Positions 7,942 through 14,984 of a stretch of DNA of 26,356 nt are shown here, one piece after another. The first letter of the stretch is position 1. Each line of letters starts with the position of its first letter. Location of the stretch: NCBI GenBank assembly GCA_002353555.1, contig DEJO01000003.1, positions 1 to 26,356 on the forward strand, read 5' to 3'. Source of the DNA: Prevotella sp. UBA2746 (lineage in GTDB: Bacteria; Bacteroidota; Bacteroidia; Bacteroidales; Bacteroidaceae). The position numbers were made by a program, and so were the translations under genes. Below the pieces are notes generated by a model, which was not told the origin of the DNA, did not search any database, and saw only the letters and a program-made list of their open reading frames with translations.

Positions 7942-9582
7942 ATGATACAGGAATACCAATTACGCCTTCTGCCCCAACAGGCAGCCAACGAGCAGAGCAT
8001 CGGTGAGTATGTGGCACGCGAGAAGGGTATCGATGTGCGCACCATCCATGCCATACGCATATTGAAGCGTTCGATAGATGCCCGTCACCGCACCATCTAC
8101 GTCAACCTGAAGGTTCGCGTTTTTGTCAATGAATTTCCTCAAGAAGAAGCCTACGTGCCTACGGAGTATCGCGACGTGAGCGATGCGCCGCAAGTGGTTG
8201 TCGTAGGTGCCGGTCCTGGCGGGTTGTTTGCTGCCCTCAAACTGATTGAGCTGGGGTTGAAGCCCGTTGTTCTGGAACGTGGGAAGGACGTACATGAGCG
8301 CAAGAAAGACCTGGCGCGCATCAGCAAGGAGCAACGGGTAGACGCAGAGAGCAACTACTGTTTCGGCGAAGGTGGTGCAGGAGCCTATTCTGACGGGAAG
8401 CTCTACACCCGTTCGAAGAAGCGCGGAAGTGTAGAGAAAATTCTGAATGTCTTCTGTCAGCATGGTGCATCGACCAACATTCTTGCCGATGCCCATCCGC
8501 ATATCGGTACAGACAGGTTGCCGAGAGTGATAGAGAACATGCGGAAGACTATTCTGAACTGCGGTGGAGAGGTGCACTTCCAGACAAAAGTGACGGGGCT
8601 GATCGTTGCGACGGAGTCGCAACATACGGGACAAGGAAGGCGGATGGTCGTGGGCGTAAGGGCTGGCGAACGCGAGTTCTTGGGACCCGTCATTCTGGCA
8701 ACAGGGCATAGCGCACGCGATGTCTACCGCTACTTGGCAGATGCAGGCATTGAAATAGAGGCTAAGGGTATTGCCGTCGGTGTCAGGTTGGAACATCCTT
8801 CGCACCTCATCGACCAGATACAATATCACAACAAGCAGGGCAGGGGACGCTACTTGCCTGCCGCCGAATACTCGTTTGTGACGCAGGTAGAAGGACGTGG
8901 CGTCTACTCGTTCTGCATGTGTCCCGGCGGATTCGTCATCCCAGCCGCTACAGGCAACGAACAGATAGTGGTCAACGGCATGTCGCCTGCCAACCGTGGA
9001 ACGCAATGGAGCAACAGCGGCATGGTGGTGGAGGTGAGGCCAGAAGACGTTTACGAGGAAGCCGGAATGTCTGGAATGTCCGGGAAATCCGGAATATCCG
9101 AGGGAACCGGCAATGCGCTTGCCATGATGTATTTCCAGGAACAGCTGGAAAGGATGACGTGGCAGCAGGGCAACATGAAACAGACGGCTCCGGCTCAGCG
9201 TATGGCTGACTTCGTGAACGGACGGTTGTCTTACGATCTGCCCAGGAGTTCGTATGCTCCGGGGCTGATTTCAAGTCCGCTCCACTTCTGGCTGCCGCCG
9301 ATGGTGGGCAAAAGGTTGCAGGCTGGTTTCAAGGCTTTCGGCAAGCAGGCACATGGGTTCCTGACCAACGAGGCGGTGCTGATAGCTGTAGAGACGCGCA
9401 CCAGTTCACCTGTGCGAATCGTGCGCAGTGCGGACACCCTTCAGCATGTCGGGACAGAAGGGCTCTTCCCTTGCGGAGAGGGTGCGGGATATGCCGGCGG
9501 CATCGTGTCGGCAGCCATCGATGGCGAACGTTGTGCCGAGGCGTGCAAGGAGTATCTTACAGCTCGCTCTCCGGAATGTTGA
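7942..9582 (+). CDS. NAD(P)/FAD-dependent oxidoreductase (FAD-dependent dehydrogenase family)
   Basis: This is a 546-residue flavoprotein with a roughly 80-residue N-terminal domain, then a dinucleotide-binding motif VVVVGAGPGGLFAAL (GAGPGG at 89-94) and a strand ending in an acidic residue (PVVLERG). Further family marks are SNYCFGEGGAGAYSDGKLYTR (shown here in overlapping parts: FGEGGAGAYSDGKL), VILATGHSARDVY and the C-terminal FAD segment LFPCGEGAGYAGGIVSAAIDG. The substrate is unknown. Two stretches look inserted: VATESQHTGQGR (about 222-233), encoded by a palindromic repeat, and GMSGMSGKSGISEGT (375-389), encoded by five 9-bp repeats. It has its own promoter and a purine-rich leader. Its 3' end overlaps the convergent metallopeptidase gene by 26 bp. 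Codon reading is unbroken. Confidence 0.9.
   Translation: MIQEYQLRLLPQQAANEQSIGEYVAREKGIDVRTIHAIRILKRSIDARHRTIYVNLKVRVFVNEFPQEEAYVPTEYRDVSDAPQVVVVGAGPGGLFAALKLIELGLKPVVLERGKDVHERKKDLARISKEQRVDAESNYCFGEGGAGAYSDGKLYTRSKKRGSVEKILNVFCQHGASTNILADAHPHIGTDRLPRVIENMRKTILNCGGEVHFQTKVTGLIVATESQHTGQGRRMVVGVRAGEREFLGPVILATGHSARDVYRYLADAGIEIEAKGIAVGVRLEHPSHLIDQIQYHNKQGRGRYLPAAEYSFVTQVEGRGVYSFCMCPGGFVIPAATGNEQIVVNGMSPANRGTQWSNSGMVVEVRPEDVYEEAGMSGMSGKSGISEGTGNALAMMYFQEQLERMTWQQGNMKQTAPAQRMADFVNGRLSYDLPRSSYAPGLISSPLHFWLPPMVGKRLQAGFKAFGKQAHGFLTNEAVLIAVETRTSSPVRIVRSADTLQHVGTEGLFPCGEGAGYAGGIVSAAIDGERCAEACKEYLTARSPEC
8605..8632. repeat. Palindromic coding repeat inside the oxidoreductase gene
   Basis: A perfect 8-bp inverted repeat GTTGCGAC (8605-8612), loop GGA, GTCGCAAC (8616-8623) runs into ATACGGGAC. 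The 19 bp at 8614-8632 match GARTCGCRACATACGGRAC, also found twice in the mutase-like gene. It is in frame and encodes part of VATESQHTGQG. Confidence 0.8.
9064..9108. repeat. In-frame 9-bp tandem repeat array
   Basis: Five 9-bp units, GGAATGTCT, GGAATGTCC, GGGAAATCC, GGAATATCC and GAGGGAACC, each encode three residues and give GMS-GMS-GKS-GIS-EGT in the FAD oxidoreductase. The last unit is diverged. The period equals that of the intergenic array at 5178-5222 but the sequence differs. Confidence 0.85.
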
Positions 9583-10426
9583 AGGTAGTGACGTTCATGT
9601 CGCCCTTCTCGTAGCCCATCTTCAGCCATTTCATGCGCTGTTCACTGGTGCCGTGGGTGAAGGATTCGGGCTGCACATAGCCCTGTTGCGTCTTCTGCAG
9701 GTAGTTGTCGCCAATCTGGTGGGCGGCTTTGATGGCAAGTGCCATGTCGTTATCTTCGAGTGAGCCGAACGCCTCGTCTTCATAGTGAGCCCATACGCCG
9801 GCATAGTAGTCGGCAAGCAGTTCCAGGCGTACGCTAATCTTGTTGGCGCTCACTTTGTCGGTTCTGCTCATCTGAGCGTGCGCCTTACCCAGTATTCCCA
9901 GCAGGTTTTCCACGTGGTGACCCACCTCATGGGCAATGACGTATGCACGCGGAAACTCCCCCTTGATGCCCAACTGCTTCTCCATCTGCGTGAAGAAGGA
10001 GAGGTCTATGTACAACTTCTGGTCGCCGGAGCAGTAGAACGGTCCTACGGCAGCCGTGGCTCCTCCGCACGCACTCTGCACGCTATTGGTGAAGAGCACG
10101 AGGGTAGGGGGCTGATAGGTGCGCCCCATCTCTTTGAAAACCGCACTCCAGATGTCTTCCGTCGAAGCCAGTATCTGTCGGCAGAACTTGGCTTGCGCCT
10201 GCTCTTCAGCCGAGAACTCACGCTGGACGTTCTCCGGCGTGGCTTCCTGGACCTGGGTCATCTGCTGACCTACGTTGTTGATGACATCGCCGATGTTGCC
10301 ACCCATGAGCAGGGTGATGATGCCTACGATGATGATACCTCCGAGGCCCATGCCTGCCATCGACCCTCCGCTCATGCCGCGGCGGTCTTCCACGTTGTTG
10401 CTTTCTCTTCTTCCGTCGAGTCTCAT
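9557..10426 (-). CDS. Neutral zinc metallopeptidase, YpfJ family
   Basis: This is a 289-residue protein of the neutral zinc metallopeptidase family (Pfam Zn_peptidase, E. coli YpfJ). The N-terminus MRLDGRRESNNVEDRRG is the family's conserved opening. A Gly/Met-rich stretch and one membrane segment follow (about 26-42, GGIIIVGIITLLMGG), so the protein is probably anchored with the catalytic domain outside the cytoplasm. The zinc site is HEVGHHVEN (HEVGH at 166-170), with the likely third ligand in the downstream LELLADYYAGVWAHY segment. A second family mark is GPFYCSGDQKLYIDLSFF. Substrates are not known. It is monocistronic with a good promoter, and its stop lies inside the end of the convergent oxidoreductase gene. 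Confidence 0.93.
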   Translation of the reverse strand: MRLDGRRESNNVEDRRGMSGGSMAGMGLGGIIIVGIITLLMGGNIGDVINNVGQQMTQVQEATPENVQREFSAEEQAQAKFCRQILASTEDIWSAVFKEMGRTYQPPTLVLFTNSVQSACGGATAAVGPFYCSGDQKLYIDLSFFTQMEKQLGIKGEFPRAYVIAHEVGHHVENLLGILGKAHAQMSRTDKVSANKISVRLELLADYYAGVWAHYEDEAFGSLEDNDMALAIKAAHQIGDNYLQKTQQGYVQPESFTHGTSEQRMKWLKMGYEKGDMNVTTFNIPESEL

Positions 10427-10485
10427 AATTTGTTTGCTATTTTGGTTTTTATTGTTTTTGTCGAAGTGTGTCGATTAGGATATTG

Positions 10486-10517
10486 CAAAGGTACGCATAA
10501 TTTTTGGAACCGCCAAA
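10486..10517 (-). promoter_or_regulatory. Promoter of the metallopeptidase gene (Bacteroidetes type)
   Basis: On the minus strand TTTG (10517-10514), 20 bp, then TACCTTTG (10493-10486), both full matches. The predicted leader is about 50 nt. Confidence 0.8.
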
Positions 10518-10581
10518 AACATAAGGACATATTTTGACTCAGAAGCAAAGGGGCAATGGAGAGGGGAAGGTTAACCCGATG

Positions 10582-10610
10582 TGGTCAAAATGACCATGAC
10601 CACTTTGACC
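10582..10610. other. Nested inverted repeats in the 390-bp divergent intergenic region
   Basis: TGGTCA (10582-10587), AAA, TGACCA (10591-10596) is a perfect short palindrome. It overlaps a wider pair, GGTCAAA (10583-10589) and TTTGACC (10604-10610), so two alternative hairpins or operator-like dyads compete. It lies 65 bp beyond the -33 box of the metallopeptidase promoter and upstream of the 22-bp array. The intergenic region 10427-10816 otherwise holds two promoters, this element and that array, and no gene. Confidence 0.5.
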
Positions 10611-10645
10611 GCAAAAGAAAGCAAACAAAGACATTTCATTTAGAC

Positions 10646-10733
10646 GTGCAAAACGTATGGTTTCGGAGTGCAAAAGCATAGGTTTCGGAGTGCAAAACGT
10701 ATGGTTTTGAGAGGCAAAAGCATAGGTTTCACA
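10646..10733. repeat. Four-unit 22-bp tandem repeat array upstream of pheT
   Basis: Four contiguous 22-bp units start at 10646, 10668, 10690 and 10712. They share the frame GCAAAA-NNNATRG-TTT and alternate between GCAAAACGTATGGTTT and GCAAAAGCATAGGTTT. The array ends 16 bp before the -33 box of the pheT promoter. The same unit type recurs inside the addA coding sequence. Confidence 0.9.
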
Positions 10734-10749
10734 TTAAAGACATTCATAA

Positions 10750-10781
10750 TTTGGTGGTTAAAAATAAAATGTGTACCTTTG
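10750..10781 (+). promoter_or_regulatory. Promoter of pheT (Bacteroidetes type)
   Basis: TTTG (10750-10753), 20 bp, then TACCTTTG (10774-10781), both full matches. This rules out the longer reading frame that opens at a TTG at 10751, because that codon lies in the -33 box. Confidence 0.85.
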
Positions 10782-10816
10782 CACGTCTAAATATAAAAAC
10801 GAGAAATTATCGCAAT

Positions 10817-13345
10817 ATGAACATTTCATTTAAGTGGCTCAAAGAGTATGTCGACTTCGACATGACACCCCAGGAGGTTGCCGACGCGCTGACCTCATGC
10901 GGATTGGAGGTGGACGCGCTGGAAGAAGTGCAAACCATCAAGGGAGGACTGAAAGGACTGTATGTAGGCAAGGTGCTGACGTGCGAGATGCACCCCAACA
11001 GCGACCACCTGCACGTGACGACGGTCGACTTGGGAAAAGGCGAACCCCAACAGATTGTCTGCGGAGCACCCAACGTGGCTGCCGGACAGAAAGTCATCGT
11101 GGCAGACCTCGGCTGTGTGCTCTACGACGGAGACAAGGAGTTCCAGATCAAGAAGTCGAAGCTCAGGGGCGTGGAGTCGCTGGGCATGATCTGTGCCGAG
11201 GACGAGATAGGCATCGGAACGTCGCACGACGGCATCATCGTCCTGCCCGACGATGCACCGGTAGGACAGCCTGCTGCCGAATACTACCACCTGGAGAGCG
11301 ACTGGCTGATAGAGATTGACATCACCGCCAACCGCGCCGACGCGCTGAGCCACTACGGAGTGGCACGCGACCTGTATGCATGGCTCCGAGCCAACGGCAA
11401 GGAGACAAGCCTGCACCGCCCGTCGTGCGACGAGTTCCAGGTAGACAACAACGACCTGCCCGTCGAGGTGACCATCGAGAACGCCGAAGCCTGCAAGCGC
11501 TATGCCTGCGTCTCGGTTACGGGCTGCGAAGTAAAGGAATCGCCAGAGTGGTTGAAGAACAAGCTGAACGTCATAGGACTGCGTCCCATCAACAACATCG
11601 TCGACATCACCAACTACGTGATGATGGCTTACGGACAGCCGCTGCATTGTTTCGATGCCGACATGGTGACGGGGCACCACATCATCGTGAAAGACCAGAA
11701 CGAGGGCAAGAAGTTCATCACCCTCGACGGTGAAGAGCACACGCTGGGCGAACACGACCTTGCCATCTGCAACGAGGAGGAACCCATGTGCATCGCCGGA
11801 GTCTTCGGAGGCAAGGGCAGCGGAACCTACGAGACGACGAAGAACGTGGTCTTGGAGAGCGCCTACTTCCATCCTACGTGGATTCGCAAGTCGGCACGCC
11901 GCCACGGACTTTCTACCGATGCGTCGTTCCGCTTCGAGCGTGGCATCGACCCCAACGGTGTCATCTATGCCCTGAAGCAGGCTGCCATCCTCTGCAAGCA
12001 GCTGGCTGGCGGTAAGGTCTCGATGCAGATTCGTGACGAATATCCCACGAAGATGGAGAACGCGAAAGTGTCTCTCAAATACGATTACGTCAATTCACTG
12101 ATAGGAAAGGAGATAGGCAAAGACACCATCAAGAATATCGTCACCTCGCTGGAGATGCAGATTCTCAGCGAGACGGCTGAAGGAATCGAACTGGAAGTGC
12201 CCGCCTACAGGGTTGACGTTCAGCGCCCCTGCGACGTCGTAGAAGACATCCTGCGCATCTATGGCTATAACAATGTGGAAATTCCTACCCAGCTGAAGTC
12301 GTCGCTGGTGCTGCCTGAAGACGAAGACCGCAAGCACAAGCTGGAGAACCTCGTGGCAGAGCAGCTCGTGGGATGCGGATTCAACGAAATCCTCAACAAC
12401 TCGCTCAGCAAACTGTCGTACTATCAGGACGAGAAAGAGGGGAAGAAGGGGAACGGAGAGAACGTGCTCGACAGCTTCCCCCTGAGCAAGACGGTGAGGG
12501 TCATGAACCCGCTCTCGGCAGACCTCGGCGTAATGCGTCAGACGCTGCTCTTCGGAGGTATGGAAAGCATCCTGCGCAACGTGAACCGCAAGAGTCAGAA
12601 CCTGCGCTTCTTTGAGTTCGGAAACTGCTATTATTTTAATGGTGAACGCGACGAAGAGGAGAACAACAAGCTGAAGAACGGCGAAGACGGCAGCCCCATC
12701 AAGGCCTATACTCAGGAGTACCACCTGGGATTGTGGACAACGGGCAAGCGCGTAGAAGGCTCGTGGGCTCACCCCGACGAGGACGCTTCGTTCTATGAGC
12801 TGAAGGCATACGTCCAGAACGTGTTCCGCCGCATCGGTATACCGCAGGGCGCCGTCGTCATGGAGAAGTCGGGAAGCGACGTCTTCGACAAGGGACTGAC
12901 ACTCAAGAACCGCGGCGGAAAGGTGCTGGCAGAAATGGGTATCGTCAGCAGGAAAATCCAGAAGATGTTCGACCTCGACAGACCTGTCTTCTATGCCGAC
13001 CTGAACTGGACAGCACTCATGAAGGCTACCAAGAAGTCGGAGGTGCTCTTCACGGAGCTGTCCAAATATCCCAGCGTAAGCCGTGACCTCGCCCTGCTCA
13101 TCGATAAGAACGTAGAGTTTGCGCAGGTGGAGCAGATTGCCCGTCAGACGGAGAAAAAACTCCTCAAGAGCGTAGAACTGTTCGATGTATATGAAGGCAA
13201 GAACCTGCCTGCCGGCAAGAAGTCGTATGCCGTCAACTTCATCCTGCAAGACGAACAGAAAACCCTCAACGACAAGCAGATAGACGCCATCATGCAGAAG
13301 CTCATCGCCAACCTCAAGAAACAGCTGAATGCTGAGCTGAGATAA
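10817..13345 (+). CDS. pheT: Phenylalanine-tRNA ligase beta subunit
   Basis: This is the large subunit of the heterotetrameric enzyme that charges tRNA-Phe; the alpha subunit gene is not in this window. The ATG at 10817 gives MNISFKWLKEYVDF, the usual start of the family, and 842 residues; an in-frame TTG 66 bp upstream is inside the promoter and is rejected. Domains in order: EMAP-type tRNA-binding fold (about 45-155, VLTCEMHPNSDHLHVTTVD), B3/B4 editing region (about 210-390, RPINNIVDITNYVM), B5 (about 400-480), the catalytic-like core, and the C-terminal FDX-ACB anticodon-binding domain (about 750-842, LSKYPSVSRDLALLI). A short purine-rich stretch (about 12431-12462) encodes EKEGKKGNGEN and may be a small lineage-specific insertion. 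YebC follows 105 bp downstream. Confidence 0.97.
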   Translation: MNISFKWLKEYVDFDMTPQEVADALTSCGLEVDALEEVQTIKGGLKGLYVGKVLTCEMHPNSDHLHVTTVDLGKGEPQQIVCGAPNVAAGQKVIVADLGCVLYDGDKEFQIKKSKLRGVESLGMICAEDEIGIGTSHDGIIVLPDDAPVGQPAAEYYHLESDWLIEIDITANRADALSHYGVARDLYAWLRANGKETSLHRPSCDEFQVDNNDLPVEVTIENAEACKRYACVSVTGCEVKESPEWLKNKLNVIGLRPINNIVDITNYVMMAYGQPLHCFDADMVTGHHIIVKDQNEGKKFITLDGEEHTLGEHDLAICNEEEPMCIAGVFGGKGSGTYETTKNVVLESAYFHPTWIRKSARRHGLSTDASFRFERGIDPNGVIYALKQAAILCKQLAGGKVSMQIRDEYPTKMENAKVSLKYDYVNSLIGKEIGKDTIKNIVTSLEMQILSETAEGIELEVPAYRVDVQRPCDVVEDILRIYGYNNVEIPTQLKSSLVLPEDEDRKHKLENLVAEQLVGCGFNEILNNSLSKLSYYQDEKEGKKGNGENVLDSFPLSKTVRVMNPLSADLGVMRQTLLFGGMESILRNVNRKSQNLRFFEFGNCYYFNGERDEEENNKLKNGEDGSPIKAYTQEYHLGLWTTGKRVEGSWAHPDEDASFYELKAYVQNVFRRIGIPQGAVVMEKSGSDVFDKGLTLKNRGGKVLAEMGIVSRKIQKMFDLDRPVFYADLNWTALMKATKKSEVLFTELSKYPSVSRDLALLIDKNVEFAQVEQIARQTEKKLLKSVELFDVYEGKNLPAGKKSYAVNFILQDEQKTLNDKQIDAIMQKLIANLKKQLNAELR

Positions 13346-13350
13346 GAAGA

Positions 13351-13381
13351 GGCCCACCCCTGACCCCTTCCGAAGGGAGGG
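13351..13381. repeat. GC-rich intergenic element with small hairpin
   Basis: The segment GGCCCACCCCTGACCCCTTC followed by CGAAGGGAGGG contains CCCTT, loop CCG, AAGGG. It sits just after the pheT stop. There is no T-run, so it is not a convincing terminator. Similar C-rich intergenic elements are, as I recall, common in related Bacteroidetes genomes; only one copy is seen here. Confidence 0.45.
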
Positions 13382-13450
13382 AAACGAGGAAAGTTCTCAC
13401 GGTCGGGGGGAACACAACTTGAATACAACATTTTATATTAAAAGAAAACT

Positions 13451-14176
13451 ATGGGAAGAGCATTTGAATATCGTAAGGCTGCCAAGCTGAAGCGATGGGG
13501 CCACATGGCCAAGACATTTACAAAGATTGGAAAGCAGATTGCCATCGCTGTCAAGGCTGGCGGTCCTGAACCCGACATGAACCCCGCTTTGCGTGCCATC
13601 ATCGCCAACGCCAAGCGTGAGAACATGCCCAAGGACAACATCGAGCGTGCCATCAAGAACGCTATGGGCAAAGACCACGCCGACTACAAGGAGGTGACCT
13701 ACGAGGGATACGGACCTCACGGCATCGCCATCTTCGTTGAGACGCTGACCGACAACACCACACGCACCGTCGGAGACGTTCGCTCGGTCTTCAACAAGTT
13801 CAACGGAAACCTCGGCACACAGGGCTCACTGTCCTTCCTCTTCGACCACAAAGCCGTCTTCACCTTCAAGAAGAAAGACGGACTTGACATGGACGAGCTC
13901 ATTCTCGACCTGATTGACTACGGTGTAGAAGACGAGTTCGACGAGGACGAGGAGACCAACGAAATCACCATCTATGCCGAGCCTACCAGCTTCGGAGAAC
14001 TTCAGAAGCACCTGGAAAGCGAAGGGTTCGAGGTAACCGGTGCTGAGTTTACACGCATCCCCAACGACCTGAAGGAAGTAAGCGAAGAAGAGCGTGCCAC
14101 TATCGACAAGATGGTGGAGAAACTGGAAGAGTTCGACGACGTTCAGACAGTTTACACCAACATGAAGCCGGAATAA
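13451..14176 (+). CDS. YebC/PmpR family protein
   Basis: This is a 241-residue member of the YebC/PmpR family, described both as DNA-binding transcriptional regulators and, for some members, as translation factors that relieve ribosome stalling. The N-terminus MGRAFEYRKAAKLKRW and the segment NPALRAIIANAKRENMPKDN are characteristic, and YEGYGPHGIAIFVETLTDN marks the second domain; the C-terminal part is acidic (VEDEFDEDEETNEI). Length is normal. It follows pheT by 105 bp and precedes the TSCPD gene by 14 bp, so a yebC-TSCPD transcription unit is likely. I see no complete TAnnTTTG promoter directly upstream, so read-through from pheT is possible. Confidence 0.95.
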   Translation: MGRAFEYRKAAKLKRWGHMAKTFTKIGKQIAIAVKAGGPEPDMNPALRAIIANAKRENMPKDNIERAIKNAMGKDHADYKEVTYEGYGPHGIAIFVETLTDNTTRTVGDVRSVFNKFNGNLGTQGSLSFLFDHKAVFTFKKKDGLDMDELILDLIDYGVEDEFDEDEETNEITIYAEPTSFGELQKHLESEGFEVTGAEFTRIPNDLKEVSEEERATIDKMVEKLEEFDDVQTVYTNMKPE

Positions 14177-14190
14177 GGCAAAAGGAGAAG

Positions 14191-14451
14191 ATGAATAAGC
14201 GCATTACTTATCAGACACACGGCACATGCTCGAAGTTTATTGACGTAGAGATTGACGAGAACAACGTCATTCAAGACGTCGTCTTCGTTGGCGGTTGTCC
14301 GGGTAACCTGCAGGGCATTCCTGCATTGGTCAAAGGCATGAAGGCCGAAGAGGTCATCAAGCGGGTTGAGGGTGTAAAGTGTGGAAGCAAGCCCACCAGC
14401 TGTCCCGACCAACTGGCACAAGCCCTACGCAAGGTCCTTGCTGAAGCATAA
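14191..14451 (+). CDS. Small TSCPD-domain protein (TIGR03905-like)
   Basis: This 86-residue protein consists of a single TSCPD domain, named for the motif seen here as KPTSCPDQLAQAL near residues 67-79. The domain otherwise forms the C-terminus of some B12-dependent ribonucleotide reductases; stand-alone versions are of unknown function. Three other cysteines (HGTCSKF, GGCPGNL, VKCGSKP) could bind metal together with the TSCPD cysteine. The start is supported by an AAGGAG sequence 5-10 bp upstream, one of the few good Shine-Dalgarno sites in this window. It sits 14 bp after yebC. Confidence 0.85.
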   Translation: MNKRITYQTHGTCSKFIDVEIDENNVIQDVVFVGGCPGNLQGIPALVKGMKAEEVIKRVEGVKCGSKPTSCPDQLAQALRKVLAEA

Positions 14452-14535
14452 GGCACACACACAAGGCGTATCAGGAACGCATGGCTATGCCTCCATCGGA
14501 CAATTGCAGGGGCTCAGTTGGTTCTGTGACCGTGC

Positions 14536-14937
14536 TCAATAGTCTTTCTCTGTGAACGTCACGTCGAGCAACCGCTGTTGTGGGTTCTTTTCAGAATGGT
14601 AGACAAACCTGACCTTGAAGCCCGCATCCTTGTAAGCCTTCAGGTCGGTTGACGACTTCACGCCATCGAGCAAAACACTCGTCAAGTGTTCCTTATCCTT
14701 GTTGATAGCATCCGCGTTGTCTGCCGCATTACACAACGTATACCAATAGCAGATAGTCTTGCTTTCCTTGTCGAAAGTAAGGCTATCTGTTCTTGTGTTG
14801 TCCCTTACGGGTGACGGACATTGCTTCTCTGTAAACTCTTTGGCTTCGCGAGCCGCACGATCTTCAAGGCTCTCGTGGCAGGAAGCCAGCAAAAAGGCTC
14901 CCGCCAATATCATCATCATTTTACTGAATCGTTTCAT
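14536..14937 (-). CDS. Small putative lipoprotein of unknown function
   Basis: The 133-residue product starts MKRFSKMMMILAGAFLLASC, a lipoprotein signal peptide with lipobox LASC and the modified cysteine at residue 20. The mature part is about 114 residues, polar, with three further cysteines (KQCPSP, KTICYWYTLCN). I do not recognise the family. It begins 18 bp after the uvrA stop on the same strand, so it is probably the second gene of a uvrA transcript, although no link to DNA repair is expected for an envelope protein. It faces the TSCPD gene, with 84 bp of sequence between the two stop codons in which I see no clear terminator. Confidence 0.75.
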   Translation of the reverse strand: MKRFSKMMMILAGAFLLASCHESLEDRAAREAKEFTEKQCPSPVRDNTRTDSLTFDKESKTICYWYTLCNAADNADAINKDKEHLTSVLLDGVKSSTDLKAYKDAGFKVRFVYHSEKNPQQRLLDVTFTEKDY

Positions 14938-14939
14938 CT

Positions 14940-14984
14940 TTCAATCTTCAATTTTTCAACCGTTCAATTTTTCAATCTTCAATC
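14940..14984. repeat. 7-8-bp TTGAA repeats across the uvrA stop codon
   Basis: On the minus strand TTGAA recurs six times at 7-8-bp spacing (GATTGAA, GATTGAA, AAATTGAA, CGGTTGAA, AAATTGAA, GATTGAA). The array encodes the last residues of UvrA (KIEKLNG), supplies its TGA stop, fills the gap, and ends just before the lipoprotein start codon. Confidence 0.8.

Noticed and set aside
7960..9006. 348-codon open frame antisense to the FAD oxidoreductase
   Set aside because: It overlaps a gene with clear FAD motifs and shows no family features of its own.
10646..10733. Possible CRISPR array upstream of pheT
   Set aside because: Same reason: direct tandem repeats without spacers.
10751..10816. Longer pheT reading frame starting at a TTG
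   Set aside because: The TTG lies in the -33 box of a perfect promoter and the -7 box is inside the extension; the ATG at 10817 gives the conserved PheT N-terminus.
10895..11905. 336-codon open frame antisense to the 5' half of pheT
   Set aside because: Shadow frame; the plus strand carries unambiguous PheT domains.
12095..13357. 420-codon open frame antisense to pheT
   Set aside because: It is a shadow of the high-GC third-position codon use in pheT; no start signal and no recognisable protein features.
13351..13381. Intrinsic terminator of pheT
   Set aside because: The hairpin has only a 5-bp stem and is followed by purines rather than a T-run.
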